64,000 bases of DNA from Afipia sp. (GCA_017308575.1 JAFKEQ010000003.1:248001-312000); one strand, 5' to 3'. Numbered from the stretch's first letter, positions 16,372 to 26,500 are shown. The notes: generated by a model from the letters alone, not told the origin. Numbers and translations are program-made.

Positions 16372-17421
16372 CTAGCTGAAAAACGCGACTTTTTCGGCGA
16401 GACTCATCCGCCGGATCGACGCCAGTGGGTCGCTGCGTGGTGCCGCGGGCCGTGCGATGACGCCGCTGGCGATCAGGCTCGCACCAAGGGTTGAGATGGC
16501 CTGCTCTTCGGCGATGGATTGAGCTGCGATGTCCGCAACGGCCTCGTCCATGACCTCAAAAGCCGGTGCTGTCACGACAATATCGGGCTGCGTCTCTGCC
16601 ACCGGCTCCGGCAGGACGTCCTGCGGCTCCGGTGTGATCGCTTCGCCCATCAGCGAACCGTCGTCCGCCACCGTATCGATCACCGCTTCCGGCGCTGGGT
16701 CTGCAGCGGGTGCGGGTGTTTCAAAAAGCGTCTCGTCGAGAACAACCGCTTGCGCCTCTTCGACGACGGTGTGAACGGTGACGACATCGAATTCAGGGGC
16801 GGGACGTTCGTCCGCGATAATGCATTCCGCCGTCTCAATAGCTTCCGGCGGCGCGATCTCGTCGATCTTGCGGGCCGCCTCATCGAAGGCGCGCATCACC
16901 TCGTGATGGATGCCACCGGTCATGGCATGATCGCAGGCGGCGTTGATCGCTTCGACCTGAGATTCAAGCAGCGTGCAGATGCGTCCGTCCGCGCCGGACT
17001 CGCGCAGGCCCCATGCGATCTCGCGGATCACGCGCGCGCATTTGCGCGACGGCGCAAACATCTCCTCGATGGCAGGTCCCGCGACGGCGGAAGCGGCGCT
17101 GTCGCGCGCGGCGGCGAGGATGGCGCGCACTGCGGCCATCGCTTCGGGCAATTCATTCGAGGGAGGAATGGGCGCGACCGGTGCGGCCACGGCCTCTTGC
17201 TGCTGGTCCTGCTTCTGGGCCGCCAGCGACTGTTCGAGACGCGTGACCGCTTCCAGCACCATGGCGGTGTCGGCGTTGCGGTTGCGCCGCGTGTATTCGT
17301 CCAGAAACCAGCGGCCGCGCGCTGTCTCGAGAAAGGCCTCGCGGATAGCATCAAAGTCCGCGTCCGTCGGAGAGGCGGCGCGGGCCGAAATCGGAGACAG
17401 TGCGAAAGCCTCGTTGGGCAT
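16372..17421 (-). CDS. Uncharacterised acidic Ala/Val/Glu-rich protein with conserved ends
   Basis: 349 residues, no function recognised. Residues 1-60 contain FLETARGRWFLDEYTRRNRNADT and a helix (AMVLEAVTRLEQSLA), a motif I recall from unannotated alphaproteobacterial proteins. A predicted helical region follows to about residue 190. Residues about 200-320 are low-complexity, acidic and proline-rich, probably a disordered linker. The end is a short basic-amphipathic peptide (DPLASIRRMSLAEKVAFFS). The layout (helical domain, disordered acidic linker, conserved C-terminal peptide) suggests a cytoplasmic adaptor, somewhat like CheZ in design, but that is only an analogy. Confidence 0.75.
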   Translation of the reverse strand: MPNEAFALSPISARAASPTDADFDAIREAFLETARGRWFLDEYTRRNRNADTAMVLEAVTRLEQSLAAQKQDQQQEAVAAPVAPIPPSNELPEAMAAVRAILAAARDSAASAVAGPAIEEMFAPSRKCARVIREIAWGLRESGADGRICTLLESQVEAINAACDHAMTGGIHHEVMRAFDEAARKIDEIAPPEAIETAECIIADERPAPEFDVVTVHTVVEEAQAVVLDETLFETPAPAADPAPEAVIDTVADDGSLMGEAITPEPQDVLPEPVAETQPDIVVTAPAFEVMDEAVADIAAQSIAEEQAISTLGASLIASGVIARPAAPRSDPLASIRRMSLAEKVAFFS

Positions 17422-17524
17422 GAAAACCTTTTGAGCGCTACCAGCGTGTGATGACGACCATGTCGTGAATCACCAAACACGCGCTAGATAGAAACATCAC
17501 GAACCGCAGCGAATCGCAATTCTC

Positions 17525-18709
17525 TTGAACCTTAGCGAATCACAAAAGCACCCGGCCGGGCAATCCGTTGCCCGCCGATTTGCCATGCGGATCAGCCTGT
17601 TTTACGGCTCGGCCTTCGGCGTTATCGGAGTCCATCTGCCGTTCTTTCCGGTCTGGCTGAAGGCGATCGGTATCGACGTGTTCTGGATCGGCCTTGTCAT
17701 GGCCGTGCCGCCGCTCACCCGCTTCACCATTCTGCCGTTCGTTACCGCCGAAGCCGAACGCCGCAATGTGCTGCGTGGGACGATGATCGTGCTTGCGTTC
17801 GCCGCGGCAGCCGGCTTTGCGGTGCTCGCGCTGCTGCGGGAGCCGCTGGTGATCTTGCTGGCTTATGTCGTGATCGCCTGCCTGTGGACGCCGCTCAATC
17901 CGCTGATCGATGGGTATGCGCTGAAGGGCGTTGCGCGGCACGACCTCGACTACGGACGGATGCGGCTATGGGGCTCGGCATCCTTTGTGCTGTTCGCCCT
18001 TGCTGCCGGAGGGCTGTTTGCTTTCATCAGCCCGCAAAATCTGATCTGGGTTCTGGTGGCCGTCGCCACCTTCAGCGCCTTTGTCAGCCTTGGCATTGTG
18101 CCGCTGGATGCGCCCGCCGGGCATGCGGCACGGCAGGCAAAAGCCTCGGGCCTGCTGAAGCAGCCGCTGTTTCTCGCCATCGTCGGCGCGGCTGCGCTGA
18201 TCCAGGGCAGCCATGCCGCCTACTATGCGTTCTCATCGATCACCTGGCGGGCTGCGGGCTTGAGCGGTTTCACGGTCGCGGCGTTATGGTCGCTCGGCGT
18301 GATCGCGGAGATCGTGGTGTTTGCGATCTCGCCGCGCTTCACGCTCTCGCCAACGGTTCTGGTGATGATTGGCGCGGCGGGCGGCGTCGTGCGCTGGTCG
18401 ATCACCGCGCTGGAGCCGCGGATCGAAGTGCTCACGGCGGTGCAATTGATGCACGGGCTGACCTTCGGGATCACGCAGGTCGGCACCGTCGCCCTGATGG
18501 TCCGCACCGTGCCGCATCACATCCTCGCCAGCGCGCAGGGCTATATGGTGGCCGTGCAGGGCGTGCTGACCAGCCTGACCATGGCGCTGTCGGGTCTGAT
18601 CTATGCCCGGTTCGGCGAGGGGCTTTATTTCGCGATGGCCGCGATGGCGCTCGCGGGCGGCCTTGTGATGGCGCTCGCGCGGCGGCGGCTCGACGAAGGG
18701 CACGTCTGA
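17525..18709 (+). CDS. MFS transporter (phenylpropionate-permease-like)
   Basis: 394 residues with about twelve hydrophobic segments. SLFYGSAFGVIGVHLPFFPVW followed by IGLVMAVPPLTRF and HDLDYGRMRLWGSASFVLFA match the MFS_1-like group that includes HcaT (3-phenylpropionate permease) and LacY-like symporters. The start at 17525 is TTG; ATG 17585 (MRISLFYGS) is an alternative that starts just before helix 1. Divergent from the acidic unknown gene. Confidence 0.82.
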   Translation: MNLSESQKHPAGQSVARRFAMRISLFYGSAFGVIGVHLPFFPVWLKAIGIDVFWIGLVMAVPPLTRFTILPFVTAEAERRNVLRGTMIVLAFAAAAGFAVLALLREPLVILLAYVVIACLWTPLNPLIDGYALKGVARHDLDYGRMRLWGSASFVLFALAAGGLFAFISPQNLIWVLVAVATFSAFVSLGIVPLDAPAGHAARQAKASGLLKQPLFLAIVGAAALIQGSHAAYYAFSSITWRAAGLSGFTVAALWSLGVIAEIVVFAISPRFTLSPTVLVMIGAAGGVVRWSITALEPRIEVLTAVQLMHGLTFGITQVGTVALMVRTVPHHILASAQGYMVAVQGVLTSLTMALSGLIYARFGEGLYFAMAAMALAGGLVMALARRRLDEGHV

Positions 18710-18722
18710 CAGACCGGACGTC

Positions 18723-19727
18723 CTAACCCCATAACCCGGCGTCGGGCGGATAGACCGTGCTGCCGTCATAGCGCAGCCCGCCGTCGCGGTCCCTGGCCAG
18801 CAGCAGCGGGCCGTCGAGATCGACCACCCGCGCGCCCTGCGCGACGATCATGGCCGGAGCCATGGCCAGCGAGGTGGCGACCATGCAGCCGACCATCAGG
18901 TCGAAGCCCAGTGCCCGTGCAGCTTCTGCCATGGCCAGCGCCTCGGTCAGGCCGCCGGTCTTGTCGAGCTTGATGTTGATGGCGTCGTAGCGTTCGCGCA
19001 GTCCTTCCAGCGACGCGCGATCATGCACGCTCTCGTCGGCGCAGACCGGGACGGGCCGCCTGATCCGCGCCAGCGCCTCGTCCTGCCCGGCGGGCAGCGG
19101 CTGTTCGATCATGGTCACGCCGGCTTCAGCGCAAGCCGCCAGATGACGCTCCAGACTGGCCGCAGTCCAGGCCTCGTTGGCGTCCACGATCAGTTCGGAT
19201 GCCGGTGCGGCCTTCCGGACGGCGGCGATCCGCGCTTCGTCGCCATCGCCGCCGAGCTTGACCTTGAGCAGCGGCCGGTGTGCTGCCTTGGTGGTTGCCT
19301 CAGCCATGCTTTCGGGCGTTCCCAGCGAGATCGTATAGGCCGTGGTCAGCGGGCGAGGGGCGTTTTGTCCAAGAAGTTCCCAGATGCGCTTGTTGGCGAT
19401 CTTGGCTTCAAGGTCCCAGAGAGCACAGTCGATCGCGTTGCGCGCGGCACCTGGTTTCATGCGCTCCTGCAGGCCTTGCCGGTCGAGACCGCGATGGAAG
19501 GCATCCTCAAGCGCAAGGATTTCGCCCAGTGTTCCCTCGGGGGTTTCGCCGTAGCGCGCATAGGGAACGCATTCGCCACGTCCGGCGATCCCGCTCCCTT
19601 TAAGCTCTCGGGAACTTACCTCTGCCACAATCACCACGGCTTCTGTCTTCGCGCCGCGGCTGATGGTGAAGCCGCCGGCGATCGGCCAGCGCTCGATCCG
19701 GGCGGCGAGTTTTAGCGATGACATCAT
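18723..19727 (-). CDS. L-Ala-D/L-Glu (dipeptide) epimerase, enolase superfamily
   Basis: 334 residues from ATG 19727; the longer open frame to 19883 runs into the start of the divergent mlaE-like gene and has no family similarity. Enolase-superfamily residues are all present: KxK base in LLKVKLGG, metal ligands Asp in LIVDANEAW, Glu in MIEQPLP, Asp in VCADESVH, and second base Lys in NIKLDKTGG, plus the DLDGPL loop typical of dipeptide epimerases. Would recycle murein peptides; the related DgcA acts on N-acetyl or N-carbamoyl amino acids, so substrate is not certain. Confidence 0.85.
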   Translation of the reverse strand: MMSSLKLAARIERWPIAGGFTISRGAKTEAVVIVAEVSSRELKGSGIAGRGECVPYARYGETPEGTLGEILALEDAFHRGLDRQGLQERMKPGAARNAIDCALWDLEAKIANKRIWELLGQNAPRPLTTAYTISLGTPESMAEATTKAAHRPLLKVKLGGDGDEARIAAVRKAAPASELIVDANEAWTAASLERHLAACAEAGVTMIEQPLPAGQDEALARIRRPVPVCADESVHDRASLEGLRERYDAINIKLDKTGGLTEALAMAEAARALGFDLMVGCMVATSLAMAPAMIVAQGARVVDLDGPLLLARDRDGGLRYDGSTVYPPDAGLWG

Positions 19728-19864
19728 TTCTGGAATCGATTTTCGTGAAGGCGGGCTTGCCGGAACGTCGCAATTATGGCTCTTAAGATCATCCCCGTAC
19801 AGATTGTCGGCATCGTGGTAGGTTGTTTCATCGGCCGGGCGCGTCACCGGTGCAGGAGTTGGAC

Positions 19865-20998
19865 TTGAACGGCAATCCGACATTGGAGCAGGTGACCGTC
19901 GGCGCGGGCCTTGCGTTGCGCGCGGCTGGCCAATGGACCGTCCACCATGCGCCCGATCTGGAAAAGATCGTCGAGGCCACCGAAAAGCGGAATGGCGGTA
20001 AGGCCAATATCGTGATCGACGTGTCGCAGGTCTCCAGCCTCGATACCTTCGGGGCGTGGCTGATCGAGCGCCTGCGCCGCAGTCTGACCCATGGCGATGT
20101 CGAGCCGAAGGTGGCCGGCCTCTCCGAGAACTACGCCAGCCTCGTCAACGAAGTCCGGCAGGTGAAGCCCGGCCTCATCCACAAGCGCCAGCGCAAGACC
20201 CTGCTTGGCATGCTCGATGGCGTCGGCCGCAGCGTGGTCGAGGTCGGCGGCACCTTCGTCGGACTGATCGGCATGCTGGGCGCGATCCTCCATGCGCTCG
20301 GGCGGACGGTTCTGCGTCCGACCAGCTTCCGTTTCACCTCGATGGTGCATCATCTCGAGCAGGTGTGCTGGCGCGCCGTGCCCATCGTATTGCTGATCAC
20401 CTTCCTGATCGGCTGTATCATCGCCCAGCAGGGCATCTTCCATTTCCGCAAGTTCGGCGCGGACGTGTTCGTCGTCGACATGCTCGGCGTGCTGGTGCTG
20501 CGCGAACTCGGCGTGCTGCTGGTGGCGATCATGGTCGCGGGCCGCTCGGGCAGCGCCTACACCGCCGAACTCGGCTCGATGCGGATGCGCGAGGAGGTCG
20601 ATGCGCTGCGTACCATGGGCTTCGATCCGACCGAGGTGCTGATCTTGCCGCGCGTCTGCGCGCTGATCATCGCGATGCCGATCCTCGCTTTCCTCGGCGC
20701 GATGGCCGCTCTTTACGGCGGCGGTCTTGTGGCATGGGGCTACGGCGGCGTGCAGCCCGAGGCGTTTCTCGCGCGCCTGAAGGAAGCCATCTCCGTCGAT
20801 CATTTCATCGTGGGCATGGTGAAAGCTCCGGTGATGGCGCTGGTGATCGGCGTCGTCGCCTGCGTCGAAGGCGCGGCGGTGAAGGGCAGCGCGGAGTCGC
20901 TTGGCCAGCACACCACGGCCTCGGTGGTGAAATCGATTTTCTTTGTCATCGTCATGGATGGCCTGTTCGCGATCTTCTTCGCGACGATCAATATGTGA
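19865..20998 (+). CDS. mlaE: MlaE-type ABC transporter permease with N-terminal STAS-like domain
   Basis: About 377 residues. The start is uncertain: AGGAG at 19854-19858 is best placed for TTG 19865, while GTG 19850 and TTG 19823 are open upstream. Residues 1-110 form a STAS-like domain (IVIDVSQVSSLDTFGAWLIER), as in MlaE fusions of alphaproteobacteria. The rest is the MlaE permease (VLRELGVLLVAIMVAGRSGSA, LGSMRMREEVDALRTMGFDP). It moves phospholipid between inner and outer membrane with the next two genes; only six bases separate it from mlaF. Confidence 0.9.
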   Translation: MNGNPTLEQVTVGAGLALRAAGQWTVHHAPDLEKIVEATEKRNGGKANIVIDVSQVSSLDTFGAWLIERLRRSLTHGDVEPKVAGLSENYASLVNEVRQVKPGLIHKRQRKTLLGMLDGVGRSVVEVGGTFVGLIGMLGAILHALGRTVLRPTSFRFTSMVHHLEQVCWRAVPIVLLITFLIGCIIAQQGIFHFRKFGADVFVVDMLGVLVLRELGVLLVAIMVAGRSGSAYTAELGSMRMREEVDALRTMGFDPTEVLILPRVCALIIAMPILAFLGAMAALYGGGLVAWGYGGVQPEAFLARLKEAISVDHFIVGMVKAPVMALVIGVVACVEGAAVKGSAESLGQHTTASVVKSIFFVIVMDGLFAIFFATINM

Positions 20999-21004
20999 GC
21001 GGGG

Positions 21005-21778
21005 ATGATGCCGGCCTATTCCGATGATGCGATCATTCGCGTGCGCGACCTGACGGTCGGCTTCGGCGACAATCTGATCCTCAACCATCTCGATCTCGAC
21101 GTGAAGCGCGGCGAGATCCTCGGCTTTGTCGGCGCGTCCGGTGCCGGCAAGTCGGTGCTGACGCGCACCATCATCGGCCTGATGCCAAAGCTCAGCGGCA
21201 CCATCGAGGTGTTCGGCGTCGATATGGGCAAGGCTTCCGAGGATGAGCGCCGCGCGGTGGAGCGCCGCTGGGGCGTGCTGTTCCAGCATGGCGCGCTGTT
21301 CTCGTCGCTGAACGTGCGCCAGAACATCCAGTTCCCGGTGCGCGAGTTCATGGACGTGTCCGAGCGCCTGCTGGACGAAATCGCCATCGCCAAGCTCGCC
21401 ATGGTCGGCCTCAAGCCGGAGGTCGCCGACCGGTTTCCGTCGGAACTGTCGGGCGGCATGATCAAGCGTGTGGCGCTGGCCCGCGCGCTGGCGCTGGATC
21501 CCGAAATCGTTTTCCTCGACGAGCCGACCTCCGGCCTCGACCCGATCAGCGCCGGCGACTTCGACCAGCTCGTCATGACCTTGCAGCGGACTTTGGGCCT
21601 GACCGTTTTTATGGTAACCCATGATCTGGACAGCCTTAAAACCGCCTGTAACCGGATTGCAGTGTTGGGGGACCGCAAGGTTCTCCTCGTCGGCACGATG
21701 GACGATATGCTGGCCTCGCAGCATCCATGGCTGCGGGCCTATTTTCATGGCAAGCGCGCCCGTGCCGTTGTCGCTTAA
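21005..21778 (+). CDS. mlaF: MlaF-type ABC transporter ATP-binding protein
   Basis: 257 residues. Walker A GASGAGKS, Q-loop in WGVLFQHGALFSSL, signature LSGGMIKR, Walker B IVFLDEPTSGLDP and H-loop MVTHD are all intact. The LSGGM rather than LSGGQ signature and the FQHGALFSSLNV sequence are typical of MlaF/TtgA/TGD3-type retrograde lipid transporters. Same operon as mlaE and the MCE gene. Confidence 0.93.
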   Translation: MMPAYSDDAIIRVRDLTVGFGDNLILNHLDLDVKRGEILGFVGASGAGKSVLTRTIIGLMPKLSGTIEVFGVDMGKASEDERRAVERRWGVLFQHGALFSSLNVRQNIQFPVREFMDVSERLLDEIAIAKLAMVGLKPEVADRFPSELSGGMIKRVALARALALDPEIVFLDEPTSGLDPISAGDFDQLVMTLQRTLGLTVFMVTHDLDSLKTACNRIAVLGDRKVLLVGTMDDMLASQHPWLRAYFHGKRARAVVA

Positions 21779-21805
21779 AGTGTTGCGTATATTGGAGTTG
21801 GATTG

Positions 21806-22636
21806 ATGGAAACAAAGGCGAATTACGTCCTGATCGGGGCGTTCACTCTTGCGGTCGTGGCCGCGGCCTTTGGTTTTGTGTTCTGGTTCCAGAACCTCGG
21901 CGCGGCGGCCCAGCGGACCCCGCTGCGGATCGTGTTCGAGGGCGCCGCATCGGGACTGCGCACCGGCGGCAACGTCAATTTCAACGGCATCAAGATCGGC
22001 GAAGTCACCTCCATCAAGCTGGACGATCCCAAGCGCGTGGTGGTGATCGCCGCTGTCGACAAGAACGCGCCGATCCGCAAGGACTCGCTGGTCGGCCTGG
22101 AATTCGCGGGCCTCACCGGCGTGTCGTCCGTCTCGCTCAAGGGCGGTTCGGTCGAAGCGGGCGGCGTGCCGGTCGCCGAAGATGGCGTGCCGACGCTGAC
22201 GGCCGATCCCAACGCCATTCAGGACATCGGCGAGGCGGTTCGCGGCGTGCTGCAGAACGTCAACAGGCTTGTCCTCGACAACCAGGAAGCGCTCAAGAGC
22301 AGCATGGCCAATGTCGAGGTGTTCTCGAAGAGCCTTGCCGCGAACTCCGCGCGGATTGATAGCATCATGGCCGGCGTGGACGGCCTGATGGGCGAGAAGG
22401 GCGAATTGCAGGCCGCGGCGAAGTCGTTTCGTGATCTGGCCGACAATCTCGACAAGCGCTCCGCGGGCCTGATCATCGACGGACGTCGCACCCTGGCGGA
22501 TATCAGCCGCGCCGTGAACAATTTCGACCGCAACCCGACCCGCGTGCTGTTCGGCGCGAGCGGCCGCGATGCGGCTCCGGCACCGGCGGCAACGCCTGTT
22601 CGCAACCCGAGCGACGCCCGCGCGCGGCAGCGGTAA
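21806..22636 (+). CDS. mlaD: MlaD-family MCE domain substrate-binding protein
   Basis: 276 residues from ATG 21806, preceded by GGAG. One N-terminal transmembrane helix (NYVLIGAFTLAVVAAAFGFVFWF), then a single MCE domain (LRIVFEGAASGLRTGGNVNFNGIKIGEVTSI, GLTGVSSVSL), then a predicted helical C-terminal region and an Ala/Pro-rich tail. Periplasmic lipid-binding subunit of the Mla-type transporter. The next gene in many genomes, a PqiC-like lipoprotein, is absent here; repeats follow instead. Confidence 0.92.
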   Translation: METKANYVLIGAFTLAVVAAAFGFVFWFQNLGAAAQRTPLRIVFEGAASGLRTGGNVNFNGIKIGEVTSIKLDDPKRVVVIAAVDKNAPIRKDSLVGLEFAGLTGVSSVSLKGGSVEAGGVPVAEDGVPTLTADPNAIQDIGEAVRGVLQNVNRLVLDNQEALKSSMANVEVFSKSLAANSARIDSIMAGVDGLMGEKGELQAAAKSFRDLADNLDKRSAGLIIDGRRTLADISRAVNNFDRNPTRVLFGASGRDAAPAPAATPVRNPSDARARQR

Positions 22637-22655
22637 GTTTGCTGAAACAGCACGC

Positions 22656-22780
22656 GATTGCGTCATCCTGAAGGGCGAGCCGCGTTTGCGGCGCGCCTCG
22701 AAGGATGCGCGGCTGCGCTATCATTCTCGCCGCCGTCCTTCGAGGTGTGCGCGGGCTCGCACCTCAGGATGACGGCGCTC
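22656..22780. repeat. Family D palindromic repeat (CGTCATCCTGA...CTCAGGATGACG)
   Basis: Outer arms GCGTCATCCTGAAGGGCGAG and GCTCGCACCTCAGGATGACGGC pair with each other, and the inner CTCGAAGGATGCGCGGC and GCCGTCCTTCGAGG also pair, giving a long cruciform. It lies just after the MCE gene. Confidence 0.85.
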
Positions 22781-22814
22781 TGCTTTTCGCGGCGACGACA
22801 TTGTGGGTGTTGTG

Positions 22815-22934
22815 TCCCGGGCGCGAAGCAGCGTGTAACGCTGCTTCGCAGAACCGGGACCGTAACATAAACCGCATTCGTAACGGCCCCGGCTCAGCGG
22901 CGCACCGCTTCGCGCTGCGCCGCGTCCGGGGCAC
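22815..22934. repeat. Family B palindromic repeat, copy 4
   Basis: TGTCCCGGGCGCGAAGCAGC, GTGTAACGCTGCTTCGCAGA, ACCGGGACCGTAACATAAAC, then CGTAACGGCCCCGGCTCAGC, GGCGCACCGCTTCGCGCTGC and GCCGCGTCCGGGGCAC. More diverged than copies 1 to 3. Confidence 0.82.
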
Positions 22935-23194
22935 GCAGGGCAGATTCTTCGATTCAATTGTCAGACAGCCACTTCAATTTGCGCGCTTGCTTCACTCACG
23001 CATGCGCATTCGCTCCCGCGCATCGCGCGAGGTGATCCTTCATCATCGCGCCCCCGTCATGAGGGGCATGGAGCGCCGCAAGGCGCAAAGGTGTTGGTTC
23101 GCTTCCTCTGCGAAAAGGAAGCGCGTCGCCTCGCGGCGCTCCGCAGACAAGTTTACGCAGTCTGCGCAAGCTTGACTGCTATTTGGCGGCGATT

Positions 23195-23300
23195 TTGGGC
23201 GAGGGGAGCGTTCTTCCGGGACAGGACGGGCGTTTCCGCCTCCGATCCGGCGGCTTTCGCCGCCTTCATCCTGTCCGCGTCCAGCCACTGAAGGCAGAGC
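23195..23300. other. Gene-free stretch with a large hairpin
   Basis: Between the mla operon and the giant coiled-coil gene about 890 bases carry no credible gene. Besides the family B and D repeats, ACAGGACGGGCG ... CCGATCCGGCGGCTTTCGCC-GCC ... ATCCTGTCC at about 23220-23278 can fold into a large hairpin with an inner GGCGGCTTTCGCCGCC stem. The remainder (22935-23195 and 23300-23400) shows no feature I can name. Confidence 0.5.
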
Positions 23301-23401
23301 CACGTAGTTGGCCCGGTCGCTGACCCCAGCCTCCCGGTCAGAACGCGGGGATCGCGATCCCCATCACGAAATGTTGCAGCTAGCAGCCCGGATGAATTCA
23401 T

Positions 23402-23450
23402 GTCCCGGGCGCGACGCAACGCCCAGCGTTGCTTCGCAGAACCGGGACCG
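23402..23450. repeat. Half copy of family B palindromic repeat
   Basis: GTCCCGGGCGCGACGCAACG, CCCAGCGTTGCTTCGCAGAA, CCGGGACCG matches the left half of family B; the right half is missing and replaced by the terminator of the downstream minus-strand gene. Confidence 0.75.
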
Positions 23451-23470
23451 CAAACGTTTATCTCTCAACG

Positions 23471-23498
23471 AAAAAGCGGAGGCGTGAGCCTCCGCTTT
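23471..23498 (-). terminator. Rho-independent terminator of the GPR-like gene
   Basis: AAAGCGGAGGC-GTGA-GCCTCCGCTTT perfect 11-base stem, followed on the minus strand by a T-run (CTTTTTCGTT). Located 28-55 bases after the stop codon of the giant coiled-coil gene. Confidence 0.85.
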
Positions 23499-23525
23499 GT
23501 CGTTTCACCGAGATGCGTTTCGTAT

Positions 23526-26500
23526 TTACCCCAGACGTCCGGCGGCGTGGGCGAGCAGGGTATAGACGAGGCCCGTTTCGGAGACGAGGTGGCCGCGCAG
23601 CGCTGCCGGTCCGCGTTCGTCGCGCGAGACTTCGTCCAGCAGCCGCTCGAACTCGTTGATGTAACGGTCCACGGTCTGCTTGAAGTTGCGGTCGGCGCGA
23701 TACTTGCGAGCGACCTCGTCGAACGCCTTCTGGCCGGCCGGCGTATAGAGCCGCTTGGAGAACGCCTTGCGCTCGCCGCGCTGATAGCGATCCCACATTT
23801 CGGCGGCGAGGTCCCGGTCCACCAGCCGCGCGATGTCGAGCGACAGCGCTTCGAGCGGGTTGCTGGCCTGACGTGGAGCGGCGGCACGGTTGCGCGGACC
23901 TTCATCGGCGTCCGACCGGTTCAGCAGGTCCGACAGCCAGCCGTCGCCGTTGCCGCTTGCGCCCGGGCTCATCGGCGGCGCGTCGGTGCGGCGCGGCGCG
24001 GCGTTGGCCGGGCCGAAGTCCGGCGGCGGCAGGGTTGCCGCGCTGGCGACATCACGCGCACGCGGCGCTGCGGGCCGTGCTGCCGCGGCTTCGGAGCGGC
24101 CGCTGGCGGTGGCAAGCTCCTCCTCGCGATAGACGGTGCGGCTGGCGGGAGCGATGTCGAGGCCCTTGCCGTGGCGGGCCACGATCCGGTTAAGCTCAGC
24201 CAGCGCCTCGATCTGATCGACGATGACCTTGCGCATTTGCGCCGTGCTTTCGGCGGCTTCCTGCGGCACTTCGAGAACGCCGCGGCGCAGTTCGGCGCGG
24301 GTGGCGTCGAGTTCGCTGTGCAGTTCGGACGCCATCTGCTTCATGCCGTGGACGATACTCGCGAACTTGTCGGCGGCCTGGCGGAACATGCCGTCCGCTT
24401 CGCGCGTGCCCTGGTCGTAAAGTTCGGACATCGCTTCCGACGTCTGGCGGCGTTCGTCCTCGACCGCCATACGGACGGCCTCGAACTGGCGGTTCACTTC
24501 CGCCGCGCTCGCGCCTGCGGTCTGCGCCACGATTTGCGCGATGTCGCGGGCCCGCGTTTCGGCGGCGGCCAGCGAGTCATCGAGCAGGTTGGTGAAGCGC
24601 GACAGGCGCTCATCAAGATCGTGAGTGCGCAGATCGATGTTGGAGATCAGCGACTGCAGCATGGCGTTACGCTCGGAGACGGAATCGCCGGCGCGATCGT
24701 TGCTGCGCTCGATCAGGGTTGCGGCTTCCGCCAGCGCACGGCCGTGGTTCTCGAACTGCGCCGAGAGCGCATTGAGGTTTTCCAGTGCACCGGAGGTCTT
24801 GGCGGTGAACGTGCCGAGCTGCTGTTCGAGCGCGCTTGTGGAGTCGCCGTTGCGCGAGGTGACGTCGTTCATCGTCGAGACGAACTCCGCAACGCGCGTA
24901 ACCAGCGTGCGCTCAAGCGAGTTGAGGTTGTCGTGGGCGCCGGTGAGGACTTCCTGCAGCAGGATGTTGCCTTCACGCAGCCGCTCGAACAGGGCGAGGG
25001 TGTCGGTGCGCAGGATTTTGCTGGTTTCCTGCAACTCGCTGATGGTCGATGTCGCCACCTGACGCGACTGGTCGATCGCGGCGCGGGAGGTCTGGTCGAG
25101 GTCCTTCAGCGACTTGCTGACGGCGCCGATGGCGATCTCGCTGGCCGTGTTGATCTGGCGGGCGAGGTCCGAGCTGTTGTTCATCATCGCGACGGTGAAC
25201 GCGCCGCCATGGTTCTCGATGGATTTCAGCGCGGCATCGGCGGCACTGCCGATGGTGAGCGAAATCTCGGCAGCCTTGCCGCCGATCGCATCCACCAGCG
25301 CGCTGCGCCGGCTGTCGACAAGCTGCGAGAGCTGTTCGGTATGTTCGCGCACGCCGTCGGTGATTGCTTCGACCTTGCCGTGCAGCGTCGAACCGAAACG
25401 GTCGGTGGACACGGCGATGGTGCGTTCGATCTCGGCCGATGCGGACTTGACCTGCGCGCTTGCGCTGGTCGAGGCCACGGTAAGTGCGTTTTCGGCTTCG
25501 CGCGCCGCCATCTGGATGGTGCGCTCGAGATCGCTGGAGACGGACCTGAGCTGGCCGCCGACCTCGCCGGAGACGGCCTTGAGCTGGGTCCCGACTTCAC
25601 CCGAGACGTCGCGCAGTTCGGTGCTGATCTCGGTGGTCGTGCCCTTCAGCTCGGCCGTGACCACGCTCGAGGTCGAACGCAGATGCGTGCTGACCTCGCC
25701 GGAGACGCCGCGAAGCTCGGTGCCGATTTCGCTGGTCACGCCCTTGAGTTCGGCGGTGACGTCGCTCGATGTGGACTTGAGCTGGGCGGTGACTTCGCCG
25801 GACAGCGACAGCAGCGACTGCTGGGCCGCGCGGGCGCTTTCCTGGATCGTGGTGCTGGCATTGGTGATGAGGCTGGACAGGGCGCGCTCGGCTTCATCCA
25901 CCCGCGACTTGATCGCGGTGGTCATTTCGCCGGTGCGCGAACCGATGACTTCGGCCGCATGCTGGCCGCTGCCGGACACGCGGTTGGCTGCCGCCTCGAC
26001 ACGGGTATCGAGCAGGTTCTCGAACTGCGAGACCCGCGCGCTGATGTCGGAGGCGAGGGCGCTGACATTGAACTCCAGGTTGGTCTGGATGTCCTTGACA
26101 CGGTCCGTCACGGCATTGGCCATTGCATCCACGCCGGTGGACATGGCGTTCATGACCTGGGCGCCGCGGGTTTCCATCGTGTCGGCGATCGCGGCCGCGC
26201 GATTTTCGACGATGGCCGAGAAGGCGGCGGCGCGGCTGTCGAAAGTCTGAACGAGCGCCGAGGTGCGGGTGTCCGCGATGTCGGCAAGCGCTGCGGTGCG
26301 GTTGTCGAACGCCTCGGAAAGCGCTGCGGTGCGTGCATCCACCACGGTGACGAAGGCTTCCGCACCGGCGTTGATCTTTTCGGTGACGGCGGCGGTGCGC
26401 GTATCGACCAGATCGACGAACGCGTTGGTGCGGTTGTCGATCGTGTCGGCGAACGCGGCCGTGCGGCTCTCGACCAGGTCCGAGAAGGCGGTTGTGCGGC

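Noticed and set aside
19728..19883. N-terminal 52-residue extension of the epimerase
   Set aside because: Overlaps the divergent mlaE leader and start and has no similarity to the family; ATG 19727 begins the recognisable protein.
19844..22666. 940-residue open frame opposite the mla operon
   Set aside because: Composition is His/Arg/Asp-rich antisense-type, while the plus strand carries MlaE, MlaF and MlaD motifs.
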